From NCBI GenBank assembly GCA_963723495.1, contig CAVRQR010000013.1, positions 359,080-423,079 of the forward strand: a stretch of 64,000 nt of DNA, written 5' to 3'. The notes under the pieces were generated by a model. That model had not been told where the DNA came from. It worked only from the letters and a program-made list of their open reading frames with translations, and did not search any database. Of the stretch, positions 22,953 through 31,878 are shown one piece after another; within the stretch, counting starts at the first letter, position 1; the number at the start of each line of letters is the position of its first letter. Both the position numbers and the translations under genes were made by a program. Source of the DNA: Gp6-AA40 sp963723495. GTDB lineage: Bacteria > Acidobacteriota > Vicinamibacteria > Vicinamibacterales > UBA2999.

Positions 22953-23378
22953 GCTTCTTCTCTGGCAATGCAGATGCCGGAAGGCGACGACCCACCCGCG
23001 AGGCTGCTACCTGCAGAAAACCAAGGAGTTCGGCGATTGGAGCCCGGTTGCGCCCGACGTGCCGCGTGGCCCGTAACGGAGGTCGTTACACAAGTTGGCC
23101 CGAAGCGCACACTCTGCCTATGCATCGACGCTGACGTCCTCGGCGAGGATCGCCTCGGAGCTGAAACCCACCTCTACGACGTCCGTGACGTTGCTGTGCC
23201 GGTCAGCGCAGAGTGCCCGAATCGGCGCACCCTGCGCGCACACGTCAACGACTCGTTCCTGCCGTCCGCAACCGCCTGGCCTCGACAACATTCGAGAATG
23301 CGCGCCATCTGAGGCGATCCACAACTGATGTGAGGTGCGGTCCGGAAGTTGCCCAGGGCTCGCGCGGAGGTCGCGACT
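22953..23378. other. 426-bp stretch without a supported gene
   Basis: Short frames exist on both strands but none shows conserved motifs, a convincing start or a membrane or signal segment. The stretch separates the pseudo-receiver from a well-placed ribosome binding site at 23366-23370, so it probably carries the promoter for the rightward genes. Confidence 0.4.
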
Positions 23379-23517
23379 TTGGCACAACGCACCATCGAGA
23401 TACTTGTCGGACGGTTGATCACCGCCGAGGAGTTTCGCAGCGAGTTTCTCAAGGACCCGAAAAGACGTCATCGACCCGCGTCTCCAGAAAGCCAGTTTCA
23501 ACTCTCGTCGTTCTTAG
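23379..23517 (+). CDS. Possible short leader-peptide-like ORF (NHLP/Os1348-like N-terminus)
   Basis: A TTG start at 23379 is preceded by GGAGG at 23366-23370 with 8-nt spacing. It reads MAQRTIEILVGRLITAEEF then RSEFLKDP, which resembles the start of short NHLP-clan, leader-like proteins. As given, the frame runs on into the FAD gene; if the AAAA at about 23459-23462 is really AAA, the frame ends at a TAG near 23515 and gives a 45-residue peptide. Both the family assignment and the corrected end are inference. It could instead be an N-terminal extension of the next gene, but that extension shows no oxidoreductase similarity. Confidence 0.35.
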
Positions 23518-23531
23518 GAAGTCGCCTTGTC

Positions 23532-24757
23532 ATGACTACCATTCATGTCAACGCATGCATCGTCGGAGGTGGGCCCGCAGGCCTGATGCTCGGTCTGCTG
23601 CTCGCCAAGCGCGGCGCTCGGGTTCTGGTCCTCGAAGGCCACGGGACTTTCGAGCGTGAGTTCCGTGGCGAGGTGCTGCAGCCGAGCACGGCGCACCTGC
23701 TCGACGAGCTCGGTCTCCTCGAGTACATGCTCGAGCAGCCACACTCGCTGCTCGAGGCGGGGAATGTGAGGCTGAATGGCCGTCACGCGGGGCGCTGTCG
23801 TTCAAGCGGATCTCTCCGAGTACCCCTACGCCATCTGGATGCCGCAGCCCATCTTCCTCGCGGCGCTCTTGCGCAAGGCCGAGCCGTTCCCGACATTCGA
23901 GTGCTGGATGGGTGCCAGGGTAACGAAGCTCCTTAAGGAGGGCGGCTGTACCGTCGGTGTCGCAGGCCTTCGTCACGGAAAGGAGCACTTCGAGGTTCGC
24001 GCGGATGTCGTCGTGGGCGCCGATGGCCGCTATTCAGCGATAGCGAAGATGGGCGGCTTCAAAGCCGAGTACGAACACCACGACTTCGATCTCGTGTGGT
24101 TCACCATCGAACAGCCACCGGGCTGGTCCAGCACGTTCTACGTCTCGCTCGGCAGCAAGGTTCGCGGCTTGATGCTGCCGAAGTACCCGCACCACATTCA
24201 GGCCGGTATCGCGCTGCGGACCGGTGAATGGCGACGATGGCGGCAGGAAGGCGTTGGGTTCGTGGCCAGTCGCGTGCGTGAGTTCGATCCGATTTCGAGG
24301 AGTTTGCGAGCGGCCTGAAGGACTTCACGCCGTTCTTTCCGCTCGAGGGGTTGATCCGGTTCATCGATGATTGGGCGCAGGATGGTCTCCTGCTCATCGG
24401 CGATGCGGCCCACACGATGAGCCCTGCGGGCGCAATTGGAGTCAACGTGGCGATTGCAACGGCTGCGGTCGCCGCTCAGGAACTGTACCCGCGCCTGGGC
24501 CGTGGACCAATCCCCATGCTGATCTTCAGGTCGTGCAGCGCCTTCGCGAGACTGACGTCCGCACTCTTCATCGCCTGCAGCTTGGCGTCCAGAATGTGCT
24601 GGTCGGCCAGGAAAGCCAGGGTTGGATTGCGAAACACCTGATGCAGATGGTGTTGCCGTTGGCGCTCAAGTCGCCACTGTTGCCTCGAATCCAGCGGCGG
24701 GTCTTCTTCGGAGTGCCGCTTCCGCCGCTCGATCCGGCGTTCAGCTTCGGCGACTGA
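23532..24757 (+). CDS. FAD-dependent monooxygenase-type oxidoreductase, multiply frameshifted
   Basis: Group A flavoprotein hydroxylase fold. The FAD dinucleotide motif VGGGPAGLMLGLLLAKRG is at the N-terminus, the DG motif in ADVVVGADGRYSAI, and the GD motif in LLLIGDAAHTMSPAGAIGVNVAI. The frame changes near 23780, 24300 and 24490, yet protein similarity continues through every break to LKSPLLPRIQRRVFFG and the end. Rebuilt length about 408 residues, normal for the family. Start ATG at 23532. Substrate unknown; glucose-6-phosphate dehydrogenase follows 96 bp downstream and could supply NADPH. Confidence 0.75.
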
Positions 24758-24853
24758 GTGGCGGGTCGCGAGTCGATCTCGCGCCCGGAGTGTGTCTTCG
24801 GACACAATGAGCAGTCCCCCAATACGACAACCGCTAAAAGGAAGGGTGGCGTG

Positions 24854-26222
24854 ATGGTTCCGATGCCTGCCGATGCGCTCGTGTTTTACGGAGCGACCGG
24901 CGATCTCGCGTACCAAAATCTTCCCGCACTCCATGCGATGGCTGAACATCGCACGCTGACCATGCCGGTCATCGGGGTCGCCAAGTCAGGCTGGACGCTT
25001 GACCAGCTTCGCGCCCGCGCGAAAGACAGCATCGAGCATCACGGGGGCATCGACCAGGAAGCGTTTGCGACGTTGATGCGATCGCTCTCCTACATCGATG
25101 GTGACTACGGTGACACTGCCACGTTCAACCGACTCGGGACGGCTCTCGGCGAGTCCAGATGTCCGGTCCACTACCTCGCGATTCCGCCGAGCCTGTTTGG
25201 ACCAGTGCTGGAGCAGCTCGGTCGGACCGGATGCTCGCGGAGCGGGCGCGCCATCATCGAGAAGCCGTTCGGTCATGACCTGGGGACTGCGCAGAAACTG
25301 AACCAGGTCGTGCACGCGACCTTTCCAGAGCGCGACGTGTTCCGCATCGATCACTACCTGGGTATGAACGCCGTCCAGAACCTGTTGGTGTTCCGGTTTA
25401 GCAACGTGTTCACGGAACCAATCTGGAACCGGCAGTTCGTCGAAAGCGTCCAGATCACGATGGCGGAGTCATTCGGTGTGGAAGGTCGCGGAGGCTTCTA
25501 CGATCAGACGGGTGCCATCCGGGACGTAGTCCAGAATCACCTGCTGCAGCTGTTGACGAATGTGGCGATGGAACCGCCACCGGGTACCGAGCCGGAAATG
25601 GTCCGTGACGAACGGGTCAAGGCTCTCAAGAGCATCGCATCAATTCGTACGCAAGAACGTCGTGCGCGGGCAGTTCCGCGGCTATCGCGATGAGCCCGGC
25701 GTGAAGCCGTCATCCACCGTCGAGACCTTCGTGGCGCTGCGGCTCTTCATCAACTCATGGCGATGGAAGGACGTGCCGTTCTATATCCGCGCAGGAAAGA
25801 GGATGGCGACAACGTCGACTGAGGTGGTCCTGAAGCTTCGAGAGGCGCCGGCGGTGTACACAGAGGTGCCGCCGCCCGCCAATTGCTTCCGCTTCCAGGT
25901 AACACCTAGGCAAACGATCGCCATCACGTCGTTCGTCAAGCGCCCGGGAGACACGCTGAGAGGCGACTCCGTGAATCTCACGGTGAGCGAGAGCTCGGAT
26001 CCTCACGAGCTCGCTGCCTACGAAGAGCTTCTTACCGACGCCGTCAAAGGGGTGACCGGACGCTTCGCACGCCAGGACTACGTGGAGGAGGCGTGGCGAA
26101 TCCTGGATCCGGTTCTCGACGACGCTACTCCGGTATTCGAGTACGAGCCTGGCAGCTGGGGACCGCCGGAAGCGAGCAAACTCGCCCCGCAGGGCGGTTC
26201 GACCGATCTCCTGACGCAGTGA
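24854..26222 (+). CDS. zwf: Glucose-6-phosphate 1-dehydrogenase, frameshifted near 25645
   Basis: Oxidises glucose-6-phosphate to 6-phosphogluconolactone, feeding NADPH and the oxidative pentose phosphate pathway. N-terminal nucleotide motif LVFYGATGDLAYQNL; substrate/catalytic motif RIDHYLGMNAVQNLLVFRFSN; then VQITMAE...GVEGRGGFYDQTGAIRDVVQNHLLQLL. After a one-base shift near 25645 the usual NVVRGQFRGY and FYIRAGKRM follow. Rebuilt length about 456 residues, somewhat shorter than typical (480-510), with a short N-terminal domain. ATG at 24854 follows a GGAAGGGTGG stretch. The neighbouring 6-phosphogluconolactonase and gnd genes are absent. Confidence 0.9.
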
Positions 26223-26229
26223 CGCTGCG

Positions 26230-28998
26230 TTATTGCGCGTCTCCGGTGTGTTGCTGCAACGACAGTGTCGGTGCCTCCACTGGTGCGGTGGCATCGTGAT
26301 CGCGGGTCGCCTTCGTCGACACACGATAGATAACCGACCAGATGACGAGGCCCACGAAGATCGTGCCCGCGGCGAGCGATACCATTAATGCCAGCAGTCC
26401 TCGCCAGCCGTACAACTGCGGCGCATCGTGCACCCGCAGCGTCGCGGCGATGACGATGACGAAGGTGAGTACACCTTCCACGCTCAACGCGACCACCTTG
26501 GTCGACGTCATCGCCGCGCCCAGCCACGTCAGGAAGAGCGACGGATGCTCGTTGCGCTCGTGGAGCTTGAGAAAGCGCAGGTGGCACACGTCCTCGATGT
26601 AGTCGGCGCTTGCGGCAATCACGGGAACGACTAACCAGAGACCCTGCAACCATGTCCAGCCAAGCTGCCAGGCGCCGAACCAGAGCCCGAACGTAAAGAC
26701 CAGCGAATAGACGGGAATGAACCCGATGATGTCGCGGTACAACGTCTCGCGCACGATCGCCCGCATGCGGCACGTGTCCGGTTTGTGCGGGTGCTGACCG
26801 CTGAGCATCGTGCACCATCGATCGAGACACTCCTTGACCTTCCGCGGCGACGTGCGCAGCTGCAGGCGCACGATCGAACCGAGGTGGGCACGCGTCATCG
26901 GCCTGCCGGCCCACGAGAAGGCGTTCGCGAAGTAGATCAGTGACAGCTGAAGGAGGATCAGCAACCCGGCGAACCGCTCGGTCTCTCCGACGGGTGAACT
27001 GACCGGGAGCGTGACGTCGAGTACCGGGTTCACCAGCCGCCACATCTCGTACACCACGACGGTCGCCAGCAGGATGACGGACGTCGAGATGACCGGTCCA
27101 ATCACCGCCGCTTGAATCACGATGTGCGCTGGTGGCGATGGTGATCGTGCGTAGACATGATTCAGCACGACGCCGAGGCCGACGCCCAGGCCGGCGCCAA
27201 GCGAGATGGCGACCCAGTAAAAGACAGCCGTCGTCGATGCTCCCAGCGCTTCCGACAGTAGGGTGGCGCCAGCGCCGATCGTCGCGAGATGAACGAGCAT
27301 TCCGAGGGCGCCAAAGAGGAGGAGCACGACGCCGAGCGCGCGCATCCAGTAAATCGAATCGAGGAACGCGCGCCGCGGTGGTGATTCCCCTCGAAGTGCG
27401 ATCTCGAAGTTCTGGTTGCTCTCGGCCCAGTCGATCAGCGCGAAAGCGCCGGCAGCGACCGCGAGGAGCCAGGCCGGTGGCAATGTCGTGGGCCAGATGA
27501 TGAACACCTGGTCGACGACAAGGAAGCCCGCCGCCGCGAGGGTGGCCCAGAGCAGAAGCCCGATGTAGGGCCTGAAGCCGTCGCCCATCCACCGGTGGTG
27601 TGTCGTCGCCGACGCAAGGGCGGCCATGATGCTGTCGCGGTGGCGGGCCACGTGTCGCCTGGCGTACTCGACCAGATTCGGCGGAGGGTCGGAGCGCTGC
27701 TCCCAGTAACGTGCGACGCTCTCGTCCACGCGTTCGTTGATATGGGCCAGGGTGAAGCCGGGCTGCTTCTCGCGTTGTCTGCGATTGGCCCGCACTTCAG
27801 GCACCGGATCGATCGTGCGGTACCAGCGCTTGGCCCGGACGACGGTTGTCCAGGCCGGGGCCGCGAATTCCGCGAACGAGTCGCGCGGCCCGAGCTGCCC
27901 AACCGGTGAAGGCACGACTTCGGCGATGTGGTCGCAGATGAGTCCGGCGTTGCGGGCGCCTTCGAGGAGCCACTTCAGCGGCTCCTGCGCGAGCGGATTG
28001 CTTCGATATCCGCCGCCGACGTTCGCGTGAGCGCCGACGAACCAGCGCTGCTCGATCCGATCCGACCACGCGATGGCCAGCGACGTGGCGGGATTGTGCG
28101 CCCCACTCTGTTCGCGTGGACGCTCGGTGCCCTTGAGCCGGCCGAGTTCATCTGACGGGTTCGGACCGATGTACGCGACGAACGGGGTGTGTCTGAAGTT
28201 GCTGCGGTGCTCATCGAGCGCGAGCGCATGACGGCACTGCCTGATGAGCGTGGTCGGACGCATGTTGTGATGCAGGGCGAGCCGGCTTTGCACACCAGGG
28301 ATCGCCAGCGCGTCCCAGCCCACGGCCCCGACCGTGTCGTAGACACCGAGATACGTGATCTGCACGCGGCGGGACCAGCGAACCAGCAGCTGTTCGGTGT
28401 CATTGAGATCGTGCACGCGCTGACCTGGAATGCTGCCGGTCCGCTTTGCGGCGGCGATGTCACTCTCGCGAATCAGCCACGGATCCCAAAGCAGATCCGG
28501 GAGGCGCCGGAACTCGGGAGCACTCTCGCCAAAGAGCGCGGTGAGTGGACCAGTGTGATGCTCGCGCTCGCGTCCGAGCAGGCAGTAGTTCTGCCAGAGT
28601 TGCTTGACGGTGAGGGGAGCGCCACGGCGGAGCAGCCCGCAGGTGCTGATGAAGCCAATCAGCGATCGTGCGGTAAACGCGCCGCGACTGAAACCGAAGA
28701 TGTAAATCTCATCAGCCGTCTTGAGTGGAGTGGCATCCTCGAAGTTCTGGACCAGCCAGTTGTAGGCCGCGCGAACGTTGGGCTCGAGGCCGAACCCGAA
28801 GCCGCCACCAGTGAGCTTATCGAGTGGGCCGGTGCCGACGCCCTCGAGGTAGAACTTGAGTTGTGTGACGGTGTCGCTGCCGAGCGGATGGTCGCGGCAT
28901 TCCGTGGTCAGCCCGAAGTGATGCAGCACGTTGGTGGAGTCGTCCCGGTTGTTCCACGTGCCGTCGAGGCACAGCGCCAGACGTCGGGTCGCTGTCAT
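26230..28998 (-). CDS. Large DUF2235 alpha/beta-hydrolase-like membrane protein
   Basis: 922 residues. The N-terminal ~400 residues are DUF2235: RRLALCLDGTWNNRDD, the nucleophile elbow IYIFGFSRGAFTARSLIGF (GxSxG), and WFVGAHANVGGGY. This fold is shared with type VI secretion phospholipase effectors (Tle1-like). The remaining half holds about ten hydrophobic segments in two blocks (about residues 475-670 and 790-905), so the protein is membrane anchored rather than a free effector. No T6SS, immunity or vgrG gene is adjacent. Intact frame, unlike many neighbours. It converges with zwf (7 bp apart). Confidence 0.82.
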   Translation of the reverse strand: MTATRRLALCLDGTWNNRDDSTNVLHHFGLTTECRDHPLGSDTVTQLKFYLEGVGTGPLDKLTGGGFGFGLEPNVRAAYNWLVQNFEDATPLKTADEIYIFGFSRGAFTARSLIGFISTCGLLRRGAPLTVKQLWQNYCLLGREREHHTGPLTALFGESAPEFRRLPDLLWDPWLIRESDIAAAKRTGSIPGQRVHDLNDTEQLLVRWSRRVQITYLGVYDTVGAVGWDALAIPGVQSRLALHHNMRPTTLIRQCRHALALDEHRSNFRHTPFVAYIGPNPSDELGRLKGTERPREQSGAHNPATSLAIAWSDRIEQRWFVGAHANVGGGYRSNPLAQEPLKWLLEGARNAGLICDHIAEVVPSPVGQLGPRDSFAEFAAPAWTTVVRAKRWYRTIDPVPEVRANRRQREKQPGFTLAHINERVDESVARYWEQRSDPPPNLVEYARRHVARHRDSIMAALASATTHHRWMGDGFRPYIGLLLWATLAAAGFLVVDQVFIIWPTTLPPAWLLAVAAGAFALIDWAESNQNFEIALRGESPPRRAFLDSIYWMRALGVVLLLFGALGMLVHLATIGAGATLLSEALGASTTAVFYWVAISLGAGLGVGLGVVLNHVYARSPSPPAHIVIQAAVIGPVISTSVILLATVVVYEMWRLVNPVLDVTLPVSSPVGETERFAGLLILLQLSLIYFANAFSWAGRPMTRAHLGSIVRLQLRTSPRKVKECLDRWCTMLSGQHPHKPDTCRMRAIVRETLYRDIIGFIPVYSLVFTFGLWFGAWQLGWTWLQGLWLVVPVIAASADYIEDVCHLRFLKLHERNEHPSLFLTWLGAAMTSTKVVALSVEGVLTFVIVIAATLRVHDAPQLYGWRGLLALMVSLAAGTIFVGLVIWSVIYRVSTKATRDHDATAPVEAPTLSLQQHTGDAQ

Positions 28999-29145
28999 AG
29001 ATCAATACAGGCCCGCAAGCCGGTCCCCCTCTGCGTGATCATCCGCGTCATAGTGAACGACGAGGCGAATTCGTATCGAACACGAGAGTGCGTTTTGACC
29101 GGGCCCCCGACGGGGGCTACACTGCCCGCCTCCAGGAGGCACCGC

Positions 29146-29610
29146 GTGCAGCATGTTATATCGGACCTTGTGACCCGTTTCGAGCGTGGGCGGCTCTCGC
29201 GGCGGGAGTTGATTCAGGGGCTGACGGCCCTGGCCGCCACGGCGGGCGGGGGCACCACCGTTTCGGCGGCGTCATTGAAAGCCGGGAGCATCAATCACGC
29301 CTCGGTGCTCGTGAGCGACATGGCGCGATCGACTGACTTCTACAACCGTGTCTTCGGGCTCTCGGTCATGAACGAGGACAAGGAAAACAAGATTTCCCGG
29401 CTTGGTATTGCCGGGAAAGTGCTGGTCTCGCTGCGGGTCGAACCACCTCCAGGCCTGGTCGATCACTTCGCGATAGGCGTCGAGAACTTCAACAGGGAAG
29501 CCGTCACCCAGAACCTGAAGGAACTCGGGATCACGCCGCGCGAGAACCTGGAATTCGGATTCCACATCAAGGACCCCGACGGGGCGAACGTACAGATCAC
29601 CGGCATTTGA
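29146..29610 (+). CDS. Secreted VOC (glyoxalase-fold) protein with Tat-like signal
   Basis: 154 residues from a GTG at 29146, which has CAGGAGG seven bases upstream. The N-terminus SRRELIQGLTALAATAGGGTTVSA carries a twin-arginine-like signal. The rest is a single vicinal-oxygen-chelate unit: SINHASVLVSDMARSTDFY NRVFG at the start, DHFAIGVENFN in the middle and FHIKDPDGANVQI at the end, with the metal-ligand-type His and Glu/Asp positions. Likely a periplasmic dioxygenase/isomerase-type or binding protein; the substrate is unknown. The frame stays open far upstream but that is antisense to the DUF2235 gene. Confidence 0.82.
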   Translation: MQHVISDLVTRFERGRLSRRELIQGLTALAATAGGGTTVSAASLKAGSINHASVLVSDMARSTDFYNRVFGLSVMNEDKENKISRLGIAGKVLVSLRVEPPPGLVDHFAIGVENFNREAVTQNLKELGITPRENLEFGFHIKDPDGANVQITGI

Positions 29611-29753
29611 GCTTCGAGCGTAGCTCGTCCATATCGCTGCAGCGACGGGTACCGATCCTGCAGAGAGGACCGCGGCAGTGCGGCTACCTCAGCTAGCGCG
29701 GGGCACAATCTCTGCGCGAGACGCTGATCACGACGCTGCCAGGAGGTACTTCC

Positions 29754-30005
29754 ATGATCGCGGTGCTGGGTTGGATGCTCTTCGGGCTCATCGTCGGCAT
29801 CATCGCGAAGCTGATCATGCCCGGTCGCGATCCGGGCGGCATTCTGGTGACGATGCTGATCGGTATCGTGGGCGCCGTCCTGGGTGGATTCATCGGACGC
29901 GCGATGGGGTTATATCAGCCGGGCGAACCAGCCGGATTCTTCGTGGCGACGCTTGGTGCCATCCTGTTGCTCTTCATCTATCGCAGGGCCTTCAAGCCGG
30001 TGTGA
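29754..30005 (+). CDS. GlsB/YeaQ/YmgE family stress-response membrane protein
   Basis: 83 residues with three membrane helices: MLFGLIVGIIAKLIMPG, ILVTMLIGIVGAVLGGFIGR and FFVATLGAILLLFIYRRAF. The GRDPGG loop after the first helix is characteristic. Members are small integral membrane proteins associated with general and acid stress. Strong Shine-Dalgarno CAGGAGG precedes the ATG. Confidence 0.92.
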   Translation: MIAVLGWMLFGLIVGIIAKLIMPGRDPGGILVTMLIGIVGAVLGGFIGRAMGLYQPGEPAGFFVATLGAILLLFIYRRAFKPV

Positions 30006-30189
30006 CGGTCACGGCGCGACCTCGTCTTGGTCGTCTCCACGGCTGAAGAGCCTTCAGGAAGCTCCTCCAACCGGTGGGCGAGGTGCGGACGTCGATCTTC
30101 TTGGCGAGGTCGCGCGCGTCTCTTCGGGTAGAAAGCTCCTGAGACACGTGTTGGGTTGTCAATCTTGCAAGCTCGCCGGCGCGTTTTGG

Positions 30190-30759
30190 CTATTTCTTTT
30201 GCACTCGGGCCGTCGATGGCGGAACGCGCCCCTTGAGGCGCATGTAAACGATGATGTTGCCGTAGTGCTCGTTGTTGTGCGTCATGTTGAACAGCAGCAC
30301 GGAGCCGCGGCCACCGGCACTACCGCCGGCCGGTCCTGCCACCTTCACCTGCTGGTTGAAATTCTCGTCGGTCGTCGACGCGTACACATCGTCGCAATAC
30401 GCGAGCGAGTCCCTGAGTGCCTTGACGAGCGCCGCCTTGTCGGCCGTTCTCTCGAAGTTCTCTTTCGAGGGAGATTGCTCGCCCTTGGCCTGCGAACAGA
30501 AGTAGAAGTTCGCGTTGATCACGTGTCCAACCAGCTGGCCGAAGCTGCGGATCTCAGGCGTCGGCTTGAATGCGTAATCTTCGGCTGGCATGCTGTCAGC
30601 CGCTTCCACCAGGTTGCGGCGAATGATGGCGTGCATCGACTTCACGACCGATGCGGTCGAAGCCGACGCCACTTCGCCAAAGCCGCCGTCCGACGTCTGC
30701 GCGGCAGCAGGAACCGCTGCAGATATGAGGAACAGTACCAATAGTGATCGAGGGAACAT
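30190..30759 (-). CDS. Secreted DinB-superfamily protein
   Basis: 189 residues with a signal peptide (LLVLFLISAAVPAAAQ) and a four-helix DinB-like fold. Metal-ligand-type histidines occur in LVGHVINANFYFCSQ and FNMTHNNEHYGNIIVYMRLKG. DinB-like proteins include metal-dependent thiol transferases; the substrate here is unknown. The gene starts 15 bp after the stop of the PhyH-like gene and is probably the last of the minus-strand run beginning at 34542. Confidence 0.85.
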   Translation of the reverse strand: MFPRSLLVLFLISAAVPAAAQTSDGGFGEVASASTASVVKSMHAIIRRNLVEAADSMPAEDYAFKPTPEIRSFGQLVGHVINANFYFCSQAKGEQSPSKENFERTADKAALVKALRDSLAYCDDVYASTTDENFNQQVKVAGPAGGSAGGRGSVLLFNMTHNNEHYGNIIVYMRLKGRVPPSTARVQKK

Positions 30760-30774
30760 GATGCCTCCGAGCGT

Positions 30775-31848
30775 TCAACTCATTTGGTGTGGCGCGGCGA
30801 CCTGTCCGTTTGCCGACCGCCGGCTGTTCGAGGTCGCGAGGTACCTCACCGGGTCGGCGGCGTGCCGGGAGTAGTCGAACAGGTTGCCATGCTCGCGCGA
30901 CGAGCAGGTACTGGATGTAGAGACAGAGACGATAGGTGCCTGGCTTCACGCGGCTGCCGCAGTGCAGGCAGCGTGATGTATCCACGAGCACACCGCTGCC
31001 CGCCGGTCCCGTGACGCTGATCGACTTGTCGAGCCCGCTCACCTGCGCGAGCTCCTCATCCAGATAACGTCCCATCGCCAACTCGCTGTCGTCAGTGTCA
31101 GACGCGCGGCGATGCTTGATGGCCTTGATGATTTGCGTGCTCGCCGCGCGGGGATGAAGGTGAACGGCCCCTCGTCCGGGCCGATGTCTCTCAGGTTCAG
31201 GAAGAGCTTCGCCTGCCGTCTGCCCTCGGGATCGAGATGGTAGATCTGGCTGGAGATGGCTTCCTCTCCGCCGTGCGAGACGGAGTACAGAAGATCGACG
31301 CGATTGAGGTGCGGGATCGTCCCCAGGTAGTTCGTGACCAGGCTGAGGAGGCCGTCCGAGAGCGCGAAGTCGACGAGCTCCGGGTTCTGGGCCAGATCCT
31401 GGTTGTTCAGCACGCTCCGCAGGAACGCCCACTTCTTCGCGTGGAGCTCGGTGTCCGGACCGATGGCGGCTTCGAGCTTGCGCTTCTTCTCCTCGAACAG
31501 CCGCAGCGACAGCGGGATGATCTCCTCGCTGCCGGGCAATGAGCCGGGCTGAACGATCGCGTAGCCCTCCTGCCGGTTCATCTGCGTGTTGGGGTGACGG
31601 CGGTTGTAGGCGACGACCGCGCTCTTGCGCTGGATCGCATCACGCGGCGACGTCGCGACGTCGGAGACAGCGAGCATCGCGCGCCCGCGCTGCGTGTAGC
31701 GCGCGCGATGGTAGACATGCCGTCGAAAGCGATTGGTGTTCTTCGTCGCATGCCTGAGCGTGCGCCGCACCATGTTCACCGAATACCAGAAGAGCGAATG
31801 AGCGAGATTGCGGCGAGGGACGGTCGAGGACTCGGTAGTTTCCGCCAT
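30775..31848 (-). CDS. Phytanoyl-CoA dioxygenase-like (PhyH) protein, two frameshifts
   Basis: About 357 residues rebuilt over breaks near 31145 and 30893. The Fe(II)/2-oxoglutarate signature is visible: QIYHLDPEGRRQAKLFLNL (HxD) and, distally, VLVDTSRCLHCGSRVKPGTYRLCLYIQYL with the third His and the 2OG-binding Arg. The C-terminus after the second break reads EHGNLFDYSRHAADPVRYLA to a TGA at 30775. Members hydroxylate lipids or sugar-linked substrates. The adjacent upstream glycosyltransferase-like gene (30 bp away) suggests modification of a cell-surface glycan or lipid. Confidence 0.68.
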
Positions 31849-31878
31849 TGACGATGTCAGTCTAACGCGCGGGTACGC

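Noticed and set aside
23118..23501. Minus-strand open frame of 127 codons before the FAD gene
   Set aside because: No start with a ribosome binding site and no domain; it overlaps the better supported ribosome binding site and start at 23366-23381 on the other strand.
26230..28998. T6SS effector-immunity module
   Set aside because: The DUF2235 domain suggests it, but there is no VgrG, PAAR, Hcp or immunity gene adjacent and the protein has a large membrane part.
28189..29145. Long upstream extension of the VOC protein
   Set aside because: It is antisense to the DUF2235 gene. The GTG at 29146 has a good ribosome binding site and begins a Tat-like signal, so the extension is not coding.
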